Positions 1-8,200 of a DNA stretch of 64,000 bases are shown here, one piece after another. The first letter of the stretch is position 1, and each line of letters begins with the position of its first letter. The position numbers were made by a program, and so were the translations under genes. A model generated the notes under the pieces. It did no database searches and had not been told where the DNA came from. It was given only the letters and a program-made list of their open reading frames with translations. Source of the stretch: an uncultured bacterium. GTDB lineage: Bacteria; Verrucomicrobiota; Kiritimatiellia; RFP12; UBA1067. The stretch covers positions 1 through 64,000 of the forward strand of contig CADCCQ010000006.1 in the NCBI GenBank assembly GCA_902799955.1. Direction: 5' to 3'.

Positions 1-286
1 TTGCGCATGCACATAGAAGCAGCGGGTTGAAGGTGGAGTCGAAGCGCTTCTCGGCATTGCGCCACTTGAACCAGTCCTTCCCGTCCCACCGGCCGTCCGG
101 CCGTTCACGATTCCACATGCCGCCCGTCCGTTCGCGATTCAATATGCCGCCTGTCCGTTCGCGAATCCGCGGACGGTATGTGTGCATGTCGAGGTACTTC
201 CCGGCGTATGTCCTTGCCTCGCTGTATGTCCAACCGCAGTGGTAGGCGTACCAGTAGGCCGAATGGGTATAGGTCTTTTTTGCCAT
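1..286 (-). CDS. hypothetical protein, 3' end cut by window edge
   Basis: An open frame runs from an ATG at 286 to the window edge without a stop, giving 95 codons. The product starts MAKKTYTHSAYWYAYHCGW and is rich in Tyr, Trp and His. It then carries three copies of a 9-residue unit (RERTGGILN, RERTGGMWN, RERPDGRWD) encoded by 27-bp DNA repeats at about 100-180. I do not recognise the family. A TATAAT box at 296-301 (minus) lies 9 nt before the ATG with no Shine-Dalgarno, so the mRNA may be nearly leaderless. The promoter placement and repeat structure argue that the gene is real, but the codon evidence is short. Confidence 0.55.
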   Translation of the reverse strand, partial: MAKKTYTHSAYWYAYHCGWTYSEARTYAGKYLDMHTYRPRIRERTGGILNRERTGGMWNRERPDGRWDGKDWFKWRNAEKRFDSTFNPLLLCACA

Positions 287-295
287 GACAGATAT

Positions 296-301
296 ATTAT
301 A
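296..301 (-). promoter_or_regulatory. -10 box (TATAAT) for the CDS starting at 286
   Basis: A perfect TATAAT read on the minus strand sits 9 nt from the ATG at 286. No convincing -35 is seen at 16-18 nt. The predicted start of transcription falls within about 3 nt of the start codon. Confidence 0.5.
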
Positions 302-655
302 CCATAAAATGAGAATTGTATGCGGAAAAATCTTAAGGAAGAAAATCTTCTTCTTTGACTCTTATTTCTATGGTTTAATTGGATGGGTGGTTGTTTCAAC
401 GAGGGTTTAGGGTAGGTGTGGCGCAGGTGCATCTTCCCATGGGGCGCGAATCCCCGCAAGGGGTGGATACGCGCCCGCCGTCTCAAAAGCGCCGCGTGGG
501 AATACACCTGTCACGAAGCGATCAGGTTGGGTGAGCGCAAGATGCACCTACGGCGAAGCCGTCAGGTTCCCCGACGAGCCAAGCGAGGAGCCTTGCGAAG
601 CAAGGTCGCAAGCGCTAGAGTGGTGCCGCAAGGCCCCGTGCGCGGCGAGAGAAAT

Positions 656-705
656 AGTTGTTCTACATGTTGTTTAGGTTGTTTCCAAAAGAACTTATGG
701 GCAAG
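656..705 (+). repeat. dispersed intergenic repeat, copy A
   Basis: AGTTGTTC (656-663) is followed after a 13-nt spacer by a 29-bp block (677-705). The block matches 26 of 29 bases of the reverse complement of 58096-58124. The last bases abut the 3' end of the kinase gene that ends at 709. The copy is antisense to its flanking genes, unlike copy B. Confidence 0.6.
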
Positions 706-708
706 TGG

Positions 709-1821
709 CTACAGCTTCTTCAGCACGCCCCTTATCGAGCGCTCGCGCGCCTCGACGGACTCGCACAGGCGGAACTGCACGCGGGCGCGGTTGAGGTTCT
801 GCTCCGGCTGCGTCGTCTTGAAGTAGACGTTGCCCGCGAGGTAGTCCTGGAAGAACCGCAGGCCTAGCTCGAACGGCAGCAGGCGGATCGCGTCGAAGAG
901 GTGCTCCCTGTCGGCATCCGTCATGAACGCGCCGGCCTCGCGCATGTACCCCTTGCAGAAGGCCGTTGCCAGGTCCTCGTCGAAGACGACCTTCGAGAGG
1001 TTCGTCTCCTCCTCGCCCGCCGGGTTGCAGATGGAGCGCAGCGCGTCGCCGAAGTCGATGTGGATGAGGCCGGGCGAGACGGTGTCGAGGTCGATGACCG
1101 CCGTGCCCTTGCCGGTCACGTCGTCGATCATTATGTTGTTGACCTTCGGGTCGCCGTGGAACATCCTCTTGACTAGCTCCCCGGCCTTCTCCGCCTTCTC
1201 CAGGCAAAGGGCGAAGTCGCGGCGCTCCTCGACGAACTTCGCCAGGCGCTTCGCCTCCATGGAAGCGCCGAGCAGCTCCTTCGCGCCCGCCGTCGCGAGC
1301 GTCGCGTCGTAGGCGGCGAGGTAGCCGCTGGTGATGTGGAAGCCGGGAAGGGGGTCCTTTATCGTCGCCGGGTCCATGTCGCTGATCAGGTAGTGGAAGT
1401 GGCCCAGCGCGGCGCCGCACTCCATCGCGTGCTCCGGGCCCTGCGCAACGTCGAAGGCGTGGGCGGACATTATCCTCGTTATGACGCGCCAGACCTCGCC
1501 GGATTCGTCGACCACGTAGTCCTGCGAGTCCTTCGCCTTGATGATCCTCGGCATCTGCCACACGCGGTCGTCGCGCCCCGCGAGCGCGTCGGCCTCGAGC
1601 TTCTCGTGGCAGTGCTTGGTGACGTTGTGCATGTTCTCCATGATCATTTCGGGGCACGGGAACACCTTGCGGTTCACCTTCTGGAGGATGACCTGCGTCT
1701 CCGTGAAGGTGTTGCGGTATATCGCGAGGAACGTGTCGTTGATGTTGCCGTTGCCGAACGGCTGCAGCGACACGAGCCTTCCCTTGATGTTGAACTTGTT
1801 TACGAGGACGGACAGCTCCAT
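709..1821 (-). CDS. NahK-like phosphotransferase (aminoglycoside-phosphotransferase fold sugar kinase)
   Basis: The 370-aa product belongs to the APH/choline-kinase-fold sugar kinases best known from N-acetylhexosamine 1-kinase (NahK). The N-terminal nucleotide-binding loop reads GNGNINDTF (about residues 23-31). The catalytic loop is HGDPKVNNIM and the metal site is DLDTVSPG. It probably phosphorylates a free sugar or amino sugar at C1 in the cytoplasm, but the substrate cannot be read from sequence. A good Shine-Dalgarno (GTGGAGGTG) precedes the ATG. It lies 28 nt behind the permease-kinase fusion and is probably cotranscribed with it. A paralogue lies at 30238-31278. Confidence 0.85.
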   Translation of the reverse strand: MELSVLVNKFNIKGRLVSLQPFGNGNINDTFLAIYRNTFTETQVILQKVNRKVFPCPEMIMENMHNVTKHCHEKLEADALAGRDDRVWQMPRIIKAKDSQDYVVDESGEVWRVITRIMSAHAFDVAQGPEHAMECGAALGHFHYLISDMDPATIKDPLPGFHITSGYLAAYDATLATAGAKELLGASMEAKRLAKFVEERRDFALCLEKAEKAGELVKRMFHGDPKVNNIMIDDVTGKGTAVIDLDTVSPGLIHIDFGDALRSICNPAGEEETNLSKVVFDEDLATAFCKGYMREAGAFMTDADREHLFDAIRLLPFELGLRFFQDYLAGNVYFKTTQPEQNLNRARVQFRLCESVEARERSIRGVLKKL

Positions 1822-1849
1822 CTTGCACCTCCACTTTGTTGTTTTTCTA

Positions 1850-4819
1850 CTAGGGATTCAGAATTGTCTTCAGCTTGTCTACCGTGATTGGCTTCAGGAG
1901 GATTCCCGAGTAGCCGGGGGACTCCGATTTCTTCAGCATCTCGACGTCGGCGGTGACGATGTGGACAGACAGCCCGGCGAGCCTCTCGTCGCCGCGGATG
2001 GCCTTCACGAGGCCCTCGCCGTCGAGCTTCGGCATCCACATGTCGGTCAGCACGAGGTCGAAGGGCTCTCCCCGCGGGTCTTCGAGCGCCTTCATCGCCT
2101 CCGCGCCGTTGGCGGCCATCACGATGTCGAAGTCGCCGAGCTTCTTGAGCATGGCCTTGAGCACCATCAGGTTCATCTTCTGGTCGTCGACGATGAGAAT
2201 GCGTCTTGCGCGATGTCCTTTGGAGGCAGTCGGCGCCGCCGGTCTTCCTGCAGTCGTCGGAGCTTCCGGCTTCCCCGGAAGTGCCGGGCCTTCCGTGGCT
2301 TCCGGGGTCTCCGTCATTTCAAAGTCTTCCGGGGCCAGTGTGATGCCATGCGGCTCGTCGACTGGCTTTTCGTCGCTTGTCTTCACGCCGGGGATCGTCA
2401 CGGTGAACGTCGAGCCCTTGCCGAGCGTCGAGGCGATGGTCAGCTCTCCGCCCATGGCGGAGGCGAGCTGTGTGCAGATGGCGAGGCCGAGGCCGGTGCC
2501 GCCGTGGCGAGCCAGCTTCGATCGGACCTGCACGTACGGCGAGGCTATCCGCTTCATGTCGCCCTTGCTGATCCCGCATCCGGTGTCCTCGACCTCGATG
2601 CGCAGCGTGCCGGTCTTCGCGTCGGCGCCTGCCCTTGTGAACGACCCGCGCACCTCGACGAATCCGGATTGCGTGAACTTCGCGGCGTTGCCCACGAGGT
2701 TGAACAGTATCTGCCGGATGCGCTGCGGGTCGATCATGAGGACTGGCATCTCGTCGGTGCGCCGGCGGAACTCCAGCGCCGGGTTCTTGTTCGCGATTCG
2801 GAACGCATCCTCCATGCTCGCGAGGAGCTTCACGAAGTCCGTGGGCTCCGGGACGATCTCCATGCGTCCGTCCTCGAGCTTGGAGAAGTCCAGCACGTCG
2901 TTGACGAGGTTCAGCAGGGTCTTGCTGCTTACGAGGATCGAGTCAACTGCCTGTTCGCGGTCGGTCTTCTCCTGGATCCCCATCTTGAGCATTTCAGAGA
3001 AGCCGATGATCGCGTTGAGGGGCGTTCGTATGTCGTGGCTCACGGTGGAGAAGAAGTAGCTCTTCGACCTGCTGGCGCTCTCCTCGGCCTTGAGCTTTTC
3101 GTCGATCAGGCGCTTCTCGCGCCTGCGCAGAATCGAGAAGAGGTTGAGCATTATCGCGAGGGACGCGACGAGCAGGCACAGCTCGATGACGGACTTCAGC
3201 AACATGTCGCGCTCGATGTGCCTCGCCAGCAATGCGTACGTCTCCCTGTCGAACATCTTGCCTACGTATCCGCCGAGGGCTGCCTCGGTCGAGTCGCAGA
3301 GCGTGAGGCGGAACCACATGATCGAGGAGAAGAAGATCACGACGATGACGCCGACCCACACGACGATGGAGCGCCCGAACCATCTGTGCCTGTCAAGCCG
3401 GAAGACGCGCCTGTAGAGGAGGATGCCGAGGATGCACCAGATGGCGAGGAGGAAGTACGACTCCGCCGAGAGGGTGTTGCCGGAGAGGTAGTTGGGCACG
3501 AGCATCAGCAGGCAGAACACCACGGCCATGACGACGCCGCAGACGCCGGAGGCCTTGGCGAGCACGCCCGTCTCGCCCTCGCGCCGGCTGATTTCGTACG
3601 CGGCGGCCGAGACGTAGCCGTAGGCGATGGCGGCGCCGAGGTTCGAGACGTCCACCGGCCACCCGGTGACGGTGCGCCCGAAGAACGGTATCGCGAGCGA
3701 GGCGAGCATCACGAACACTATGGCGTTGGCGGGAGTGCCGTCGCGGTTGATCGCGCCGAACCAGCGAGGGACCATCTTGCCGCGCGACATCGCGCACAGG
3801 AGGCGGCTTGTCGCGACATACGTCGCGAAGATGCCCGTAAGCTGCGCGGCGAGCATCGTCCCGCCGAGGAGCGCCGTCCCGGTCACGCCGAGCGTCCGGC
3901 GCACCGTCGCGAACACGGGCACGGCGTCGGCGCCGACGAGCTCGGGGAGCGCCTTGATGTACTCCTGCCACGTGGAGAACCGCTCCGGCAGGGCGAGCAC
4001 GGGGACCATCGTCAGGAGAATGTACACCAGCGCGGACAGGACGATCGCCGCGATCATCAGCGGCAGCGTGCGCTTTACCGGGAACTTGAACTCCCCCGAC
4101 GAGTGGACCACGGCCTCGAAGCCGACGAACGCCCACGGGATCATCGCGAGGATGCGCAGGATCTGGACCGCCGGGGGCCCGTCGGACGAGAACGCGGGCG
4201 CCATCGAGGCGAGCCCGCCTTGGTGCCTGAAGAGCGCGGCGACGAAGCACGTCGCCACGCCCAGCACCATGACGGCGGCGAGCGCGGTGTGGATGCCGAT
4301 GGCGAGGCGCTTGCCGATGAGGCACAGCACGCCGCACAGCACGATGACGGCCGAGCAGAAGATCGCCTCCCCGAAGTACACGTCGAATCCCACCATCGTG
4401 TAGTGGAAGCCGAACTGCAGCACGTCGCCCAGGACGCAGCGCGTCATGATGACGAGCGCGGTGGAGTTCGCCCACATGATCGCGATGTACGTTATGAACA
4501 GGAACCAGCCGACGAGGAAGCCGTGGTCCGCGCCGAACGCCTTTGTGACGAAACCGTACGCGCCGCCGGGGCCTGGCCTGCGGATGACGAGCCTGTAGTA
4601 GTTCAGGGCGAAGACGGACATCGCGGCCGTGCCGACCATGATGCCGATCAGCGTCCCCAGCGGCCCGGCGTCGGGGAGGAACTGCGTCCCCGGCAGGACG
4701 AACGCGCCCCAGCCCACGGCATAGCCGAAGGCAAGCGCAACCATGGCCACGGGCGACATGTATGCGCCAAGGCCGGTGTTCTGCGAGGCACCGTCTGAAT
4801 TGGGTCTCGTGTCTTTCAT
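1850..4819 (-). CDS. amino-acid permease fused to hybrid histidine kinase (transporter-sensor kinase)
   Basis: The 989-aa product joins two machines. About residues 15-480 form an APC-superfamily amino-acid/polyamine permease with roughly a dozen hydrophobic segments and the family's GWGAFVLPG-type first helix. One or two more membrane segments follow (about 485-570). Then come a HisKA dimerisation domain with H595 in SHDIRTPLN, a HATPase_c domain (NLVGNAAKF, DTGCGIS, GGTGLGL), a Pro/Glu/Thr-rich linker (about 830-870) and a receiver domain with phospho-acceptor D926 in LTDMWMPK. The likely role is to sense or carry a ligand through the permease and signal by phosphorelay, as in the CbrA-type SLC5-kinase fusions; here the transporter part is APC instead. 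No DNA-binding partner lies next to it. Confidence 0.88.
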   Translation of the reverse strand: MKDTRPNSDGASQNTGLGAYMSPVAMVALAFGYAVGWGAFVLPGTQFLPDAGPLGTLIGIMVGTAAMSVFALNYYRLVIRRPGPGGAYGFVTKAFGADHGFLVGWFLFITYIAIMWANSTALVIMTRCVLGDVLQFGFHYTMVGFDVYFGEAIFCSAVIVLCGVLCLIGKRLAIGIHTALAAVMVLGVATCFVAALFRHQGGLASMAPAFSSDGPPAVQILRILAMIPWAFVGFEAVVHSSGEFKFPVKRTLPLMIAAIVLSALVYILLTMVPVLALPERFSTWQEYIKALPELVGADAVPVFATVRRTLGVTGTALLGGTMLAAQLTGIFATYVATSRLLCAMSRGKMVPRWFGAINRDGTPANAIVFVMLASLAIPFFGRTVTGWPVDVSNLGAAIAYGYVSAAAYEISRREGETGVLAKASGVCGVVMAVVFCLLMLVPNYLSGNTLSAESYFLLAIWCILGILLYRRVFRLDRHRWFGRSIVVWVGVIVVIFFSSIMWFRLTLCDSTEAALGGYVGKMFDRETYALLARHIERDMLLKSVIELCLLVASLAIMLNLFSILRRREKRLIDEKLKAEESASRSKSYFFSTVSHDIRTPLNAIIGFSEMLKMGIQEKTDREQAVDSILVSSKTLLNLVNDVLDFSKLEDGRMEIVPEPTDFVKLLASMEDAFRIANKNPALEFRRRTDEMPVLMIDPQRIRQILFNLVGNAAKFTQSGFVEVRGSFTRAGADAKTGTLRIEVEDTGCGISKGDMKRIASPYVQVRSKLARHGGTGLGLAICTQLASAMGGELTIASTLGKGSTFTVTIPGVKTSDEKPVDEPHGITLAPEDFEMTETPEATEGPALPGKPEAPTTAGRPAAPTASKGHRARRILIVDDQKMNLMVLKAMLKKLGDFDIVMAANGAEAMKALEDPRGEPFDLVLTDMWMPKLDGEGLVKAIRGDERLAGLSVHIVTADVEMLKKSESPGYSGILLKPITVDKLKTILNP

Positions 4820-4833
4820 ATCTATTCTCTACT

Positions 4834-4839
4834 ATTATA
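4834..4839 (-). promoter_or_regulatory. -10 box for the permease-kinase fusion
   Basis: TATAAT on the minus strand ends 14 nt before the ATG at 4819. A weak AAGACA lies 17 nt upstream as -35. The predicted leader is about 7 nt and has no Shine-Dalgarno. Confidence 0.55.
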
Positions 4840-4941
4840 TCACAACTAGGCGTTGTTGTCTTGCCTTCATTGCATTTTAACTTCCACCGGAGATTTACGG
4901 AAGTAAACCCGTAGCACACACCACAAACGCCGCTGGGGAGG

Positions 4942-4971
4942 TTGACAAATCATGCGGGAGTGTGTTATAAT
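4942..4971 (+). promoter_or_regulatory. consensus sigma-70-type promoter
   Basis: A perfect TTGACA (4942-4947) and a perfect TATAAT (4966-4971) are separated by 18 nt. This is the best housekeeping promoter in the window. It reads toward the esterase gene at 5285, leaving a 5' leader of roughly 305 nt, or it drives a separate small RNA ending at the hairpin at 5181-5238. Confidence 0.75.
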
Positions 4972-5180
4972 GCCGTCAGTTTCCATCAGGGGACCAATGA
5001 CATTGAAAGGTAAATCGCGAATGACGCCATTGATGAGGCGCGAAGCGACATCGGAAACGACGCCGCGCGTAGCCGCACACAGACGCCCCGTGGCGCGTCC
5101 GCGCATGCCCCCCCCCCACTCATGGCCTGACGGCGCTGGGGCAGCGGGTGCATCGCCCGTTGCACGACATTTCGCGGAAG

Positions 5181-5238
5181 GACTTCGGACTTCTGACATC
5201 GGACTTCGCAAATCGTCCGTTGTCAGAAGTCCGATGTC
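5181..5238 (+). terminator. long leader hairpin, possible terminator or attenuator
   Basis: TCGGACTTCTGACA (5185-5198) pairs perfectly with 5221-5234. The stem extends past one mismatch to GAC/GTC, and an inner stem CGGAC (5200-5204) / GTCCG (5215-5219) closes the loop. It is followed by TTTT, a short U-run. It lies 46 nt before the esterase ATG. It could end a small RNA, act as an attenuator, or only protect the mRNA. Confidence 0.45.
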
Positions 5239-5284
5239 TTTTGTCACACCTTAAACTAACAACAACAGAAAGGAAAACAACAAT

Positions 5285-8200
5285 ATGAGAAAACAAACAT
5301 GGAAAGCCGCAGTCTCGGCGGCGGCGATCTGCGCAGCGGCGGCGTTGCCGTCGTGGGCGGCGACCGTGGCATGGAAGAGCAATGCCCAGGGCTACATGAA
5401 CGTGGCGTCAAACTGGACGGGCGACGCCTTGCCGCAGGACGGCGACACGCTGGACATGAGCATCCTGACGACCCCATCCAACATGTACGTGGGCGACTTC
5501 GGGGACGAGCGCAGGTTCGAGACGATGACATTGTGGCGGACATCCGGCCAGCTGGTGCTGCGGGATGGTACGCTGCGTCTTCAATACCTCACATATTCCT
5601 CCGGCTCGGTTTTCGGGTTGAGTAGTGCCGTCGTTCTGGACGTTTCGGGCAAGATTACGTCAACGGGATCGCGTTTCTTCGCCGGATGCGGCGATGGGAC
5701 CGTCATTGCCGGCGAGATCGAGCATGCTGGTAGTGCGAACGCCGCTTTTTGTAATTCGTCGTCGTCCAGCGGCGGGCTTTTCGTCAAGACGGGCAAGTTC
5801 ACGATTTCCAATTCAGGATATCTGTCGCTTTCGTCGGCAGGCAATAATTCAAGCTATGGTGTGAATTATGTTGTCGGGGCTGGCGGGCTGTCGTTCGGCG
5901 ACGGCGCGACGAGCAGTGCCTTTTACCAGAATTCCAATAAAAACAAGGTGCGCATAGATCCGTCCGCAGACTATACGCTCGCGGTCAATCCCGCGCGTGA
6001 AAGTGCGATGGGGGACAACCTCGCGTTCATGTGCCACGAATCGACGACGTACTTCGGCACGACCGACTACTACGACAACACGCAGCCCCGTACCGTGACG
6101 TTCGCCGGCGGCATCGGCGCGGATAGTACCTCGGGACGCAACGTGATTGTGGATGGAATCGGAACGCTCGTGTTCAACGCCTGCAAGAGCGGCAGCCACG
6201 AGTTCAACGGCGCCTTGACGGTGAAGGACACGGCGACGCTTCTTCTGCTCGACACCGCCGCACCCGGCAAGGGGACGAAGACTTTCGAAGGCGGCACGAC
6301 GTTCAAGGTGGAGCAGACGAGCCCGACGGGAATCGTGACGCTTAAGGGCTCGCTCACGCTCGCGGCGAATTCGACGCTGGAGTTCGTCCTCGCGGCGAAT
6401 GCCACGACGTCGGCGTTGAGGGTCGCAACACTCGCGCTGCCTGCGTCGGGGACGGTCAAGGTGAAGCTTTCGGAGACTGCCTCGGGCAGGTATTCACTTG
6501 TGGAGAATCTGCCAAGCGGCACCACGGCAGACAAGTTCACCGCAGTTTACGACAGCAATGGTGCATCTATTGTGTCCCTTTACGTTGAGGACGACAGGCT
6601 CATAGCCGTAGTATCCAAGAAGGCAATCTGGAAGAGCAATGTCGCGGGCGACATGAGCGATTCCACAAAGTGGGTCGATGATTACGTGCCGCAGGACGGC
6701 GACACGCCGGACCTCCGGGTGATTGCGTCGAGCCAGAAGAACGTCTATATACCCGACTTCGGCGACGAGCGCAGGTTCGAGACGCTTCTGCACAACGGCA
6801 ACGTCATGCTGCGCTCGGCCGACGGTCCCGCGACGAACATGCTGCGACTCGCGTACCTCACCTATTCCGCCGGCACCACCTTCGGCCTCGGCGGAGCCGC
6901 CGGGCTTGATGTCGCGGGGAAGCTGAAGTTCACCGGTCAGGAGAAATGCTTTGGCGGATGTGGCGCGGTAGTCGTCAAGGCAGACGAGTTTGAGCAAGCA
7001 GGACTACCAGCGTTCATTTGCGCCTCCTCCTCTTTTGCCTCACCGCTCGGCGTCACGGTTCGGAAGTTCACGATTTCAGGAAGTACCTTGTATCTGACGA
7101 CCGCCGGTAACAACAACGGATACGGCGTGAAGTATGTCGTGGGATCTGGCGGTTTCACTTTTGCAGATGGATGTAAAGCCTCTGACTACTACGCCGTGAG
7201 ATATGCGACAAACTCAGCGCGCATCGATCCCTCAGCAGACTATTCGATCGGCGTCAACCCGTTGAACGCCAACAATTATTCATTCAGGAACCTCTCGTCC
7301 ACCGTTTATTTTGGCACGACGGACGCCAACGACCACGAGACGCCGCGTACCGTTACGTGCGAGGGAGGCATTGGCGGGGAATCGTCCGATGCCAACGCCA
7401 ATATGTATGTTGACGGGAATGGAACTTTAGTTTTCAACTCGGCGACGGGCACATACCGCTACCCAGGAAAACTCTCTGTGCGGGATACCGCCACACTGCT
7501 TCTGCGCGACACGGCGACGACTGGCATCGGCCCCATGACGTTCAACGCCGGTACGACGTTCAAGGTGGAGCAGACGAGCGCGAACGGAATCGTGGAGCTG
7601 GGAGGCGCACTCACGCTTGCGGCGAATTCGACGCTGGAGTTCGACCTTGCGGAGAATTCCGCCACGTCTGCGTTGAAGGTCGCGAGCCTCACGATGCCCG
7701 CGTCGGGCAAGGTGCGGGTGAAGGCGTCGGGAGTGGGCAGAGGTGCCAGCGTGGTGCTCATCGACAATCTTCCAGCCGGGACGAAGGCAAGTCAGTTTGA
7801 GTTTGTGGGAAAGCCATACGACAATGCGACGCTCGTTGTGTGCAACAACAAGTTGATGGTTGACAGGGCAAAGGGGCTAGTGATCATTATCGCTGGCGGG
7901 AAATCGGCTTCGCCTGCACCCGTCACGGCGAAGATCCTATTCGCGGGCGATTCCACGCTTGACGACTACGGCCGCGTCGTGAATCCGTTTGCAAGCTGGG
8001 GTACGACGCTTGAGGATTTCATGCGCTCCGGCTGCAGCGTGGACAACTATGCCAAGAGCGGCGCATCGACCAAGAGCTTCCGGGCGAACGGATACTGGAG
8101 TTCGCTTTTGGCGGCCATCAGACCGGGGGATTTTGTCGGCATCCAGTTCGGTCACAACGACCAGAAGGCGGGATCGAACTTTGCCGCGCCAGACGGCTTG

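Larger units (their letters stand above)
287..708. other. gene-free hairpin-rich intergenic region
   Basis: No CDS is supported here. Positions 300-415 are AT-rich. Positions 425-640 are GC-rich and full of short hairpins. An 11-bp inverted repeat AGGTGCATCTT (425-435) / AAGATGCACCT (539-549) encloses a stem GGGCGCG (442-448) / CGCGCCC (470-476), which contains CCCC-GCAA-GGGG (452-463). Further hairpins are ACGGC-GAA-GCCGT (550-562), CCTTGC-GAA-GCAAGG (591-605) and GCC-GCAA-GGC (625-634). The 3' part (656-705) matches a second intergenic site at 58096-58133. It could be a structured RNA or a mobile repeat; nothing decides between them. Confidence 0.5.
4820..5284. other. intergenic region with divergent promoters and a structured leader
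   Basis: The left end holds the minus-strand promoter of the permease-kinase gene. From 4942 a consensus plus-strand promoter points to the esterase gene at 5285. The roughly 300 nt between hold a run of ten C (5108-5117), a hairpin with GCAGCGGG/CCCGTTGC arms (5141-5163) and a long hairpin at 5181-5238. A small frame from an ATG at 4997 to 5254 exists, but nothing supports it as a gene. Confidence 0.6.

Noticed and set aside
1538-4798. A 1086-codon plus-strand frame opposite the permease-kinase gene
   Set aside because: It is antisense to a gene with clear domains. Its product is His/Glu/Asp/Arg-rich without any motif, as expected from GC-rich codons read backwards.
4952-5254. A 100-codon frame in the leader before the esterase gene
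   Set aside because: It starts before the predicted start of transcription, contains the ten-C run and the hairpin, and has no family. A shorter start at 4997 is possible but unsupported.
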